From positions 1 to 56,670 of the forward strand of contig CACPDC010000011.1 of the NCBI GenBank assembly GCA_902632595.1: a stretch of DNA of 56,670 nucleotides. The letters are read 5' to 3'. Under the pieces are notes generated by a model. That model was not told the DNA's origin and ran no database searches. It saw only the letters and a program-made list of their open reading frames with translations. The translations under genes were made by a program, and so were the position numbers. This stretch comes from an uncultured SAR116 cluster alpha proteobacterium (GTDB lineage Bacteria > Pseudomonadota > Alphaproteobacteria > Puniceispirillales > Puniceispirillaceae). Below are positions 47,592 through 56,670 of the stretch, in pieces (positions within the stretch are counted from its first letter, which is position 1; the number at the start of each line of letters is the position of its first letter).

Positions 47592-48160
47592 CTTTAAAGT
47601 TTCCTAATTATTAACTTAAAACAATTTATTTACCAGTTTGTGTAAACTGTAACGGGGCTATTTTCCAGAAGAAATTAGGCGCTTCAACAGTCCTATTTTT
47701 AGAGTGAGTGAAATAAGATAATTAACATTCAGAATAAAAAAAAGATTAATATGTTATACTAATAAATAAGGCTTTAATAAAATGAAAGAAGACGCTTACT
47801 TAAAAAATTCACATACGTATGGCAATTATGTCCTTTTTCACCTCCCCTAGCCCCGATATTTCTGATTATCCTATTTTATATCCTACTGTAAGACGCATTA
47901 CTTGATTCCAGTTGAAGGTGAAGTATGCAAGCCTTCCAACGAAGAACTTCATGAGATGCTGACCGTTAATAACCTTCCTTGATTTGTCATCGCTTTTGGA
48001 CTGAAAAGAAAATTGAACGAAAACTTGATAAATGCCTTAATATATCGGAATTGCTCACCTTGCTTTTACGTTTCCAAACGAAGTATTCATTCAGCGTGTA
48101 TCACTGTATAACGCGATTTCAGAAATACGCGACTTCCTCTACTGACTAATAACAGTTGTG
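47592..48160. other. Region without an intact gene between groEL and lysS, possible gene remnant
   Basis: Only short broken frames are seen on the plus strand. An ATG at 47782 after AAGG opens 22 codons (MKEDAYLKNSHTYGNYVLFH, then LP and stop). Later frames read SPDISDYPILYPTVRRIT and VEGEVCKPSNEELHEMLTVN, then KLDKCLNISELLTLLLRFQT ending at a TAA at 48147-48149, each in another frame or after a stop. The composition is less AT-rich than the other spacers. A decayed gene or an unrecognised RNA both fit; I recognise neither. Confidence 0.3.
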
Positions 48161-48194
48161 AAAAAATAAGCCGGATAGAGAATATCTATCCGGC
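48161..48194 (-). terminator. Intrinsic terminator of groES-groEL
   Basis: GCCGGATAGA (48170-48179) and TCTATCCGGC (48185-48194) form a perfect 10-bp stem with a 5-nt loop. On the minus strand it is followed by TTATTTTTT, 36 nt after the groEL stop. Strong terminator. Confidence 0.93.
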
Positions 48195-48229
48195 AGTAAT
48201 AGTTAATTATTAAAGAGTGTTTGGAAACC

Positions 48230-49948
<1,719 letters not shown>

Positions 49949-49985
49949 TTATTATTACAAATGATTGCTATGCGAATCACAGCGT

Positions 49986-50273
49986 TTAGTTCAAAATCCC
50001 CATAATATCGGATTCCTTCATTATTAGGTAATCGGTACCGTCAATCTTTACCTCGGTACCAGACCATTTTCCAAATAATACTGTATCGCCTGCTTTAACA
50101 TCCAACGCATGTATCTTACCTTGCTCATCTCGGGCTCCCGCGCCAACCGATACTATCTTGCCCTGCATTGGTTTCTCTTTTGCTGTGTCTGGTATTATAA
50201 TGCCACCAGCAGTTTTTTCCTCTGATTCAAGTCGTTCAACAACAACTCGGTCGTGAAGTGGTCGGAAATTCAT
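49986..50273 (-). CDS. groES: Co-chaperonin GroES
   Basis: 95 aa, standard length. [39 protein letters not shown] includes the mobile loop (EKTAGGIII). It caps GroEL. An RpoH-like promoter candidate lies about 80 nt upstream; no CIRCE repeat was found. Confidence 0.98.
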   Translation of the reverse strand: MNFRPLHDRVVVERLESEEKTAGGIIIPDTAKEKPMQGKIVSVGAGARDEQGKIHALDVKAGDTVLFGKWSGTEVKIDGTDYLIMKESDIMGILN

Positions 50274-50351
50274 GCCATCGTCTCCAAAATTTGTGTTTCA
50301 AGTTCTAACTAAAAAGTACATTTTCTTTGCAGTAGTACTTTCTATGATGCG

Positions 50352-50381
50352 TAAGTGGGAATTTCGCTTTTATATGTCAAG
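50352..50381 (-). promoter_or_regulatory. Heat-shock (RpoH-like) promoter candidate of groESL
   Basis: On the minus strand CTTGAC (50381-50376), 17-nt spacer, then CCACTTA (50358-50352). This resembles the alphaproteobacterial sigma-32 pattern CTTGAC...CCTATNT, with a weaker -10. It lies about 80 nt before the groES start. Confidence 0.5.
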
Positions 50382-50526
50382 TATAGCTTCTCATAAAATA
50401 ATATTTTTTTTGTTTTCACCTGATATTTGAATCCATAAATAGCATGCCGCTCCTTAAAAAAGGTTCTTTAATTACATTAAAAAAACATGATAGAAATTTT
50501 GTAGCTTATAATTAAAAAGGTATATT

Positions 50527-51540
50527 ATGCTTTTATCGAAACGCTCTAATTTCACAGACAAAAATTTAGTGGCATATTGGTTATATCTTATGGCCTTTCT
50601 TGTAGGGGTCATGGTGTTGATCGGAGGAATTACTCGGCTCACCGGTTCTGGGTTGTCAATGGTTGAGTGGCGTCCATTGATGGGAGCTTTACCTCCTCTT
50701 ACCGAAGCCGAATGGTTGCGTGTTTTCGAACTTTATAAAAATACACCTGAATACAATCAATTAAATTTTGGAATGGAAATGGGTGAATTTAAAACAATTT
50801 TTTTCTGGGAATATTTTCATCGTTTATGGGGAAGGTTTTTAGGCCTTATATATATACTTCCACTTACATATTTTTTCTTACAGAAAAAAATTCCTAGTAA
50901 ATACAAAGTACCACTGATTAGCTTAGGTTTAGCTGGGGGTTTTCAGGGTGTTGTAGGCTGGTGGATGGTTACTTCTGGACTTGCTCAAGAGCCCTCTGTA
51001 TCTCAATATAGACTTGCAACTCATTTAAGTCTGGCGCTTGGCATTTTTGTTTGCTTATTATGGCTAGGGCACTCTATTTCCTTAGGAAGCTCAAAAATAA
51101 AATTTCGTTGGCCACTTCTAGTATTTGTCCTAATATTTGTTACTATAATAGCAGGAGCATTTGTAGCCGGGATGGATGCTGGTTTGCTTTATAATCATTT
51201 TCCTTTGATGGGAACGGGATTCGTGCCCGTTGAATATGGAGAAAAAGGCTTTTTAGACCCCTTTGAAAACCCAGCTTCGGCACAATTTCATCACAGATGG
51301 CTAGCTCTAGTAGCAACTTGCGGCGTTTTATTTTTATGGCGCCATGCATTGATATTAAAAATTGCAGTAAAAAGGGCTCACCTTATGTTAATAATAGTTT
51401 TGGGGCAGTTTACACTCGGCATCTTGACTTTGATTAATGCTGCACCGGTCCATCTTGGCGCTATGCATCAAACAGGTGCTCTATTGCTTCTTGCTACATC
51501 CGTATCAATAATGCATAGGTTATATCGTGTAAGAGCTTGA
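50527..51540 (+). CDS. ctaA: Heme A synthase (COX15/CtaA, proteobacterial-mitochondrial type)
   Basis: 337 aa with eight membrane segments. Conserved heme-ligand histidines appear in FWEYFHRLWGR, LATHLSLALG, FHHRWLAL and GAMHQTGAL; GGITRLTGSGLSMVEWRP is the family N-terminal signature. It oxidises heme O to heme A for cytochrome aa3 oxidase. AAAGG lies before the ATG. It is divergent from groES and convergent with aspS. Confidence 0.96.
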   Translation: MLLSKRSNFTDKNLVAYWLYLMAFLVGVMVLIGGITRLTGSGLSMVEWRPLMGALPPLTEAEWLRVFELYKNTPEYNQLNFGMEMGEFKTIFFWEYFHRLWGRFLGLIYILPLTYFFLQKKIPSKYKVPLISLGLAGGFQGVVGWWMVTSGLAQEPSVSQYRLATHLSLALGIFVCLLWLGHSISLGSSKIKFRWPLLVFVLIFVTIIAGAFVAGMDAGLLYNHFPLMGTGFVPVEYGEKGFLDPFENPASAQFHHRWLALVATCGVLFLWRHALILKIAVKRAHLMLIIVLGQFTLGILTLINAAPVHLGAMHQTGALLLLATSVSIMHRLYRVRA

Positions 51541-51599
51541 TTTTACCAAACTTGCTTAATCTTGCCGAAAATAATAATGAATACCGTTATAACAATTTT

Positions 51600-53372
51600 C
51601 TACACATTTTTTTGATGTGACGTTACCGCTCGAACGTGCAACTCTCTCAACTGTTTATCATCGACTGAAGAAGGTGCGGACATCATTATGTCTTCCGCTT
51701 TTCCATTCATTGGGAAAAGGATTACTTCTCTTATATTTGGCTCTTCTGCAATAAGCATTACAATTCTATCTATGCCAGGTGCTATACCACCGTGTGGCGG
51801 TGCGCCAAATTTGAAAGCATTTATCATTGCAGGAAATTTATTGTCTACCATCTCAGGTCCGTATCCCGCAATTTCAAAAACACGGTACATTACCTCCGGG
51901 AGATGGTTTCTTATAGCGCCACTTGATAACTCTATACCATTACAAACCAAATCATATTGCCATGCTTTTATATCCAGGGGATTTTTTGTATTAAGTGCTT
52001 CCAAGCCGCCTTGAGGCATCGAGAATGGGTTATGAGAGAATTCAATTTTGCCCGTAAGCTCATCGTTTTCAAACATAGGGAAATCAACAATCCAGCAAAA
52101 TTTGAAAACTGTCTCGTCAATCAGTTTTTGTTCTTTTCCGATCTTGACCCTCGCACGACCAGCAATAAATGATGCATCCTTTTCCGATGCACACGAAAAA
52201 AATGCTGCGTCTCCATCCTCTAGATTAAGTTTTGATTTAATTTCATTTGATTTATCTTGGCCTAAAGCTTTTGCAACAGGTCCCTTTGCATCTTCATTTG
52301 CGAATATAATATATCCTAATCCGGGCGCTCCCTCTGATTGGGCCCAGCTATTCATCCTATCTGCTATAGCCCTACTACCACATTTGGGGCCAGGTATTGC
52401 TCTTACAATTGCCCCACTTTCTATATTCTTGGCGAAGATAGAAAATTCTGACCCGCGAAAAATATCTGTTACATCGGAAATCTCTATGGGAATGCGCAAG
52501 TCAGGTTTATCGCTGCCATATTTTAACATCGATTCTGCAAAAGAGATTTTTTGAAATTTGTTATCAATTTTTTTATCTGAAAATTCTTTAAATACTCCCG
52601 CGATTACAGGTTCAACAGCATTGAACACATCTGCTTGTTCAACAAAGCTCATTTCGAGATCTAGCTGGTAAAACTCTCCTGGGCTTCTGTCGGCTCTGCT
52701 ATCCTCATCTCTGAAACAAGGTGCAATTTGAAAATATTTTTCAAATCCAGACATCATTATTAATTGTTTAAATTGTTGAGGAGCCTGTGGCAAAGCATAA
52801 TATTTTCCTGGGTGCAACCTGGCGGGCACCAAAAAATCCCTGGCACCTTCTGGAGAAGATGCTGTAAGTATGGGCGTCTGAAATTCAGTGAAGCCTTGTT
52901 CAATCATTCTGTTTCGTATGGATTGAATTATTTTACTACGAAGTAAAATGTTTTTATGCGGACGATCACGTCGGAGATCCAAATATCTGTATCGAAGACG
53001 TGTCTCTTCTCCAGCATCTTCATCCGAATTTACTTGCAAAGGGAGCGTCTCCGCTTCTGACTGAATTATGATTTCCTCTATTGAAACCTCTACTTCGCCT
53101 GTTGTAAGGTTTTGGTTAACTGTTTCGTCGCTGCGCTTTTTAACAAATCCAGTTATAGTAACGACACTTTCGTTACGAAGCGACTCAACGATTGAAAATG
53201 CGCTATCAGAGGTATCAACTACACATTGTGTTAAACCATAGTGATCTCTCAAATCAACAAACACAAGGGAACCGTGATCGCGCTTACGATGAACCCAACC
53301 AGAAATTTTCACTCGACTGTTCTCGTCCTTTTCCGACAACTCGCCACAATTATGAGTGCGATAACGATGCAT
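51600..53372 (-). CDS. aspS: Aspartyl-tRNA synthetase
   Basis: 590 aa from ATG 53372 ([14 protein letters not shown]), with GGAG 9 nt upstream; the longer frame to 53438 adds non-homologous residues. OB-fold anticodon domain ([20 protein letters not shown]), [24 protein letters not shown] and [17 protein letters not shown] follow, with a bacterial GAD insert between. Bacterial-type AspRS. It is convergent with ctaA. Confidence 0.97.
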   Translation of the reverse strand: MHRYRTHNCGELSEKDENSRVKISGWVHRKRDHGSLVFVDLRDHYGLTQCVVDTSDSAFSIVESLRNESVVTITGFVKKRSDETVNQNLTTGEVEVSIEEIIIQSEAETLPLQVNSDEDAGEETRLRYRYLDLRRDRPHKNILLRSKIIQSIRNRMIEQGFTEFQTPILTASSPEGARDFLVPARLHPGKYYALPQAPQQFKQLIMMSGFEKYFQIAPCFRDEDSRADRSPGEFYQLDLEMSFVEQADVFNAVEPVIAGVFKEFSDKKIDNKFQKISFAESMLKYGSDKPDLRIPIEISDVTDIFRGSEFSIFAKNIESGAIVRAIPGPKCGSRAIADRMNSWAQSEGAPGLGYIIFANEDAKGPVAKALGQDKSNEIKSKLNLEDGDAAFFSCASEKDASFIAGRARVKIGKEQKLIDETVFKFCWIVDFPMFENDELTGKIEFSHNPFSMPQGGLEALNTKNPLDIKAWQYDLVCNGIELSSGAIRNHLPEVMYRVFEIAGYGPEMVDNKFPAMINAFKFGAPPHGGIAPGIDRIVMLIAEEPNIREVILFPMNGKAEDIMMSAPSSVDDKQLRELHVRAVTSHQKNV

Positions 53373-53746
53373 ATGACAGACTCCAAAATTCAATTCGTTA
53401 CGCGGGCAGTATGCATCAATTTTGTCAAACTGCAACAAAAACAGGTGCTAATTTCAGGGTTAACATTCTAATTAGCAATATCTTACTCGTCTTTGGGTTG
53501 AACAGGCTACCTTGATAACTTAAACCGTACTGTTAATAAGATGATTTTTTGTCGATAAGTGAATTACGAATGATGTACGTATATGTGTCATATTACGCTA
53601 TTCTGTAGTTTCGGGAATCAAATGTTTCAAATGGGAAAGTTTTTACCTGCGCTCAAAAATTTGTAATAAAGGAAAAGCTGAAAGATTAAAATATAATTTA
53701 TTCGAAAAAAGTTTTCCTAAAGATGCTGAAAATAATGGCTTATCTA
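53373..53746. other. Gene-free spacer between aspS and the DUF1289 gene
   Basis: 374 nt. No ORF longer than about 15 codons with a ribosome site, no tRNA-like cloverleaf and no clear terminator or dyad was seen. It contains the aspS promoter region, but no convincing hexamer pair. Confidence 0.4.
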
Positions 53747-53944
53747 TCAACGAGTTCGTCTTCGAGTAAACCTTTGGATAACACCACGTCTTTCTTTAAG
53801 TTGAGCCAATATTTTTTTTTGTTCTTCGTAATCTAGTTTACGCCAGCGACTTATTTCATCTCTAGTTCGAAAGCAACCCTCACAAAACCCACTTTTAACT
53901 GAGATACGACACACGCTTGTGCAAGGAGATACAAGTTTTTTCAT
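53747..53944 (-). CDS. DUF1289-family small Cys-rich protein
   Basis: 65 aa. SPCTSVCRISVKSGFCEGCFRTRDEISRW is the DUF1289 signature: Cys-x3-Cys, then Cys-x2-Cys, likely one metal site. The C-terminus is basic (RFTRRRTR). Function unknown. It follows the DJ-1-like gene by 23 nt in a likely two-gene operon. Confidence 0.88.
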   Translation of the reverse strand: MKKLVSPCTSVCRISVKSGFCEGCFRTRDEISRWRKLDYEEQKKILAQLKERRGVIQRFTRRRTR

Positions 53945-53967
53945 GTTTGAACATATCCCTAAAGAAA

Positions 53968-54504
53968 CTATGCCGCAACACCATTTTTTTCGGCTTTCAC
54001 AGACTCACGGGCGTGAACCATCTCATAAAATTCATTGAAAACAGTCGGAAGACATAGCCCATCGACACTCCAGTAAGCAGATTCTAATTTTACTAATTTT
54101 TGATCGTTATTTGGTAACCCAGAAAAACGTTTGTCACCAATAATATCCAATAAAATTGAACCTTTACCCACAAAAAGAATTGGCATAGATTCTCGTAAAA
54201 AAGCTCGTACCAGCCTGATAGCATGTGGTTCGTCACTCAAAATTTCAATATGCTTGTCACCGCCAATCACAATCAAAGAATCATAGTCTACAGCCAGTGT
54301 TTCCGACAATGCATAATCAACTGCATAACTAATACCATTTCCTGTTTTTGGATCACTATGCACAAGCCCAACATTAGATGAAATAATTTTTGACTGTGCG
54401 TGTTTTGCCATAATTGCTTTTTGCAAAGTAATAAATTCAGCTTCATTAAATCCATTTGCAGTCATCATTGCGAATCTTTTTTCAGCTGAAACTATTTTAT
54501 CCAT
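53968..54504 (-). CDS. DJ-1/PfpI-like domain protein
   Basis: 178 aa. FAMMTANGFNEAEFITLQKAI, KIISSNVGLVHSDPK, YDSLIVIGGDKHIEIL and ESMPILFVGKGSILLDI follow the order of DJ-1/PfpI flavodoxin-like proteins and of the C-terminal domain of large catalases. The nucleophile-elbow cysteine of active PfpI or DJ-1 is replaced (FVGKGS), so peptidase or glyoxalase activity is doubtful. AGGAT lies before the ATG. It is cotranscribed with the DUF1289 gene. A regulatory or structural role is possible. Confidence 0.75.
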   Translation of the reverse strand: MDKIVSAEKRFAMMTANGFNEAEFITLQKAIMAKHAQSKIISSNVGLVHSDPKTGNGISYAVDYALSETLAVDYDSLIVIGGDKHIEILSDEPHAIRLVRAFLRESMPILFVGKGSILLDIIGDKRFSGLPNNDQKLVKLESAYWSVDGLCLPTVFNEFYEMVHARESVKAEKNGVAA

Positions 54505-54877
54505 TTATTTTAATCCTTTCTTATAAAATATCCTATTTTACTAAGGGTTTTTGTAAAAATAATTTTACATGTGTATGTTTGTTGTTCTTTTTCCAGCGAT
54601 TACAATACACTTAGAAACTTAACGACTTTGAAAAAATTTCTCCACACATCAGGTTATGTGATTAGCCAACATCGGTAATAGTTTTTGGAAAATTGTGTCT
54701 AGAAATTATCTAAGCCTCTTAAACCATTTTTCCTTTTTTTTCAAGTTTAACAGGCAAGAAACTTTATCATCATTAAAATATTGGATTAAAAATTTAACGA
54801 ATTTATCACTTGTTTTAAAGGTCAAACTGAGGTTACATGCTTTTACACAATAGTCTAACTAAAATTATGAGAGCATT
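54505..54877. other. Gene-free spacer before the small lipoprotein gene
   Basis: 373 nt, very AT-rich. The only clear structure is GTAAAA-ATAA-TTTTAC (54553-54568), 49-64 nt upstream of the DJ-1-like gene. TTGGAT and TATCAC 17 nt apart, about 75-105 nt before the lipoprotein start, are a weak promoter candidate. Confidence 0.4.
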
Positions 54878-54991
54878 ATGTCCAAAAAAATATTGACCGC
54901 ATTTTTATTTTCTACAATTCTTGCCTTTTCTGCATGTAGCTCATACCCAACTTGGGTACCGGAGTGGGCTCAAATAAATGCTGGCGAATAA
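54878..54991 (+). CDS. Tiny lipoprotein (37 aa)
   Basis: ATG 54878, TAA 54989-54991. The start MSKKILTAFLFSTILAFSAC is a complete lipoprotein signal: two Lys, a hydrophobic stretch and a lipobox ending in Cys20. The mature part is only 18 residues (CSSYPTWVPEWAQINAGE). GAGAG lies 4 nt upstream. Position 21 is Ser, so outer-membrane sorting is expected. It stands alone between divergent spacers, with a possible ACGAAA-ACAT-TTTCGT hairpin (55000-55015) after the stop. No family is recognised. Confidence 0.7.
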   Translation: MSKKILTAFLFSTILAFSACSSYPTWVPEWAQINAGE

Positions 54992-55147
54992 AACCAATTA
55001 CGAAAACATTTTCGTTTAAATGGTTAATATAGATAAATCTGTAAAAGAATTAAAAACTTTTTACCGAAAACGCATTCGTAACTGACCCTTTTAGAGGATA
55101 TATACGGTTGCAACCATTTGAGTAAAATGATAAATTTAAATTGGTTT

Positions 55148-55220
55148 TTGAGTTATATCTTTGCTAGTGAGATAAAACTAAGAAATGAAATATTGCTTGC
55201 TGCCAGTTGATGTAGCAAGC
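55148..55220 (+). promoter_or_regulatory. folE promoter candidate and leader hairpin
   Basis: TTGAGT (55148-55153), 17-nt spacer, GATAAA (55171-55176) form a promoter candidate. Directly downstream GCTTGCTGC (55195-55203) pairs with GTAGCAAGC (55212-55220), loop CAGTTGAT, followed by a T-rich stretch (TTTATTCAATTTTT). The stem would lie near the 5' end of the folE transcript, about 35 nt before its ATG. Confidence 0.45.
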
Positions 55221-55254
55221 TTTATTCAATTTTTACACGATTGGGGCCTTATAA

Positions 55255-55875
55255 ATGACACCTTATGATACAGTTGAACCTGTTAAAAGTGATATTACTA
55301 ACAATAAACCTTCGCGTGATGAAGCTGAAAAAGCTGTAGAAGTTTTGTTACGTTGGGCGGGAGATAACCCGTTGCGCGAAGGTCTTTTAGATACCCCTGC
55401 AAGAGTGGTAAGAGCCTATGAAGAATTTTTTGCGGGCTATACTGAAGACCCTGAGAAGATGCTCGGGCGGACATTCGAAGAAGTTGAAAATTACGACGAT
55501 ATAGTAATGCTTAGAGATATTGGTATGCAAAGTCATTGTGAACATCATTTGGTACCAATATTAGGTAGAGCTCATATAGCCTATCTGCCTGACAAAAGGG
55601 TAGTTGGTATTTCTAAGTTGGCAAGAGTTTTAGATTTGTATTCCAAAAGGCTACAAACACAAGAGACTATGACCTCACAAATAGCTAATGCAATACAAAA
55701 TGCGTTAAAACCAAAAGGGGTTGCCATTTTAATTGATGCGCAACACCAATGCATGACTACGAGAGGTGTAAAGAAACATGACGTATCCATGGTAACTACT
55801 CAGTTTACTGGAGAATTTAAAAAAGACGCCACATTAAAAGATAGATTTTATAGACATATTGAACTAGGTCGCTAG
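55255..55875 (+). CDS. folE: GTP cyclohydrolase I
   Basis: 206 aa. QSHCEHHLVPILGRAHIAYLPDKRVVGISKLAR holds the zinc Cys and His, QTQETMTSQIANAI follows, and CMTTRGVKKHD gives the second zinc Cys. Type IA (zinc) enzyme. It makes dihydroneopterin triphosphate for folate (and feeds queuosine). A hairpin lies in its leader. trkH follows 112 nt downstream. Confidence 0.97.
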   Translation: MTPYDTVEPVKSDITNNKPSRDEAEKAVEVLLRWAGDNPLREGLLDTPARVVRAYEEFFAGYTEDPEKMLGRTFEEVENYDDIVMLRDIGMQSHCEHHLVPILGRAHIAYLPDKRVVGISKLARVLDLYSKRLQTQETMTSQIANAIQNALKPKGVAILIDAQHQCMTTRGVKKHDVSMVTTQFTGEFKKDATLKDRFYRHIELGR

Positions 55876-55987
55876 TGCTCAAAAAAGCGTATATTATCAG
55901 AGCTAGAATCTACTTTACATATAGACAGTCCTGAACCAACTCACTATATCTTGGAAATATATTTTGCTTGGGGACTAGAACCAACTT

Positions 55988-56670
55988 ATGAATATCGCTC
56001 CTGTATTTTCAATCCTCGGTGTCCTTCTAACTATTTTGTCATTTACAATGTTAATTCCCATGTTGGTTGATATGATATCGGGATCTCAGAATTGGTTTGG
56101 ATTCGCGTCTGCCTCTTTAATTTCATGTTTCATTGGAATATCTCTTTGGCTTACGAACAGGAGTAAACAGGAACTAAATTTAGGTTTAAAGGAGGCCTTT
56201 CTTTTAACTAACTTTGCATGGGTTTTGTCCGGGATTTTTGGAGCATTGCCTTTTGTTTTTTCAGATCTCGGGCTTAATTTTACAGATGCCATATTTGAAT
56301 CAATATCAGGTATAACTACCACTGGCTCAACTATTCTTATAAACATAGAGTTAGCTTCTCCCGGCATCATTCTCTGGCGCGCACTGCTTCAATGGCTCGG
56401 TGGTATAGGTATTATTGTTATGGCATTGGCTATTTTACCTACTTTGTCTGTTGGAGGCATGCAATTGTTCAAGACAGAAACCTATGAAGCAAGTGACAAC
56501 GCAATACCTCGGGCTCGACAGTTGGCCGGAGGGATATTTGCTGTATATGCGACCCTTACTTTTATTTGGTCATGTATGTTATGGATAGCTGGCATGACTA
56601 GTTTTGATGCGTTAATTCATTCCATGACAACTCTAGCAACAGGTGGTTATTCATCAAAAACGTCTTCTAT
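55988..56670 (+). CDS. trkH: TrkH-type potassium transporter, N-terminal part (cut by right edge)
   Basis: ATG 55988; open to the end of the window (227 codons). Membrane helices alternate with P-loops: FESISGITTTGSTIL holds the first selectivity filter, and SMTTLATGGYSSK the second. LLQWLGGIGIIVMALAILPTLSVGGMQLFK is typical of TrkH/TrkG. It imports K+ with TrkA. The rest lies outside. Confidence 0.93.
   Translation, partial: MNIAPVFSILGVLLTILSFTMLIPMLVDMISGSQNWFGFASASLISCFIGISLWLTNRSKQELNLGLKEAFLLTNFAWVLSGIFGALPFVFSDLGLNFTDAIFESISGITTTGSTILINIELASPGIILWRALLQWLGGIGIIVMALAILPTLSVGGMQLFKTETYEASDNAIPRARQLAGGIFAVYATLTFIWSCMLWIAGMTSFDALIHSMTTLATGGYSSKTSS

Noticed and set aside
54505-55254. tRNA or other standard RNA gene in the large spacers
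   Set aside because: No acceptor/T-loop pattern (GGTTCGAATCC-like) or known ncRNA core was seen in any spacer of the window.

Overview
The window is AT-rich chromosomal DNA from an alphaproteobacterium. The support is gene order and family content: rodZ-ispG-hisS-prfA-prmC-DUF4167, argJ-mutT, aroK-aroB-CorC, bolA next to a J-domain gene and cobS-cobT, class I lysyl-tRNA synthetase, DUF1178, DUF1289, DUF2889, and COX15-type CtaA. The low GC, short spacers and many overlapping start/stop codons fit a marine lineage such as SAR116/Puniceispirillales or an AT-rich Rhodospirillales relative. That placement is inference. I see no prophage, insertion sequence, CRISPR array, rRNA or tRNA.

Layout. 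1-1624 (-): small and FAD subunits of a CO/xanthine-dehydrogenase-type molybdoenzyme, then an MFS transporter cut by the left edge; no catalytic large subunit is present here. 1776-4140: O-antigen-ligase-like membrane protein converging on a quinone oxidoreductase. 4319-7379 (+): thiolase / CaiB-family CoA-transferase / cupin operon. 7417-10103: split ADP-heptose genes (rfaE1, rfaE2) and a divergent UDP-glucuronate 4-epimerase, so a cell-surface sugar block. 10360-13610: zinc-uptake island with znuA divergent from znuC-znuB-zur and a dyad operator between them; ZnuA has a long His/Asp repeat loop. 13790-16068: M23 peptidase and MOSC protein. 16127-23831 (-): lysC, rodZ, ispG, hisS, prfA, prmC, DUF4167. 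23930-34118: ubiG, DUF1178, secA, ppiC-like, argJ, mutT, methyltransferase, grxC, nitrilase-family amidase, xerD. 34223-36569 (-): an unrecognised 735-aa exported protein preceded by a 45-aa membrane protein. 36785-40331 (+): aroK, aroB, CorC-like, DUF2889. 40349-44650: bolA, J-domain protein, cobS, cobT, rpmB. 44854-50273 (-): pyrD, lysS, a 638-nt region without a gene, groEL, groES. 50527-56670: ctaA, aspS, DUF1289, DJ-1-like protein, a 37-aa lipoprotein, folE, and trkH cut by the right edge.

Most of this is housekeeping. The parts worth a second look are: the orphan molybdoenzyme subunits with a transporter; the thiolase/CaiB/cupin operon; the zinc island with its variable repeat; the 45-aa/735-aa coupled membrane-periplasm pair; the J-domain/CobS/CobT/BolA neighbourhood with a 17-bp dyad before cobS; the tiny lipoprotein; and several overlapping dyads or leader hairpins. 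I found no clearly new defence or mobile system.
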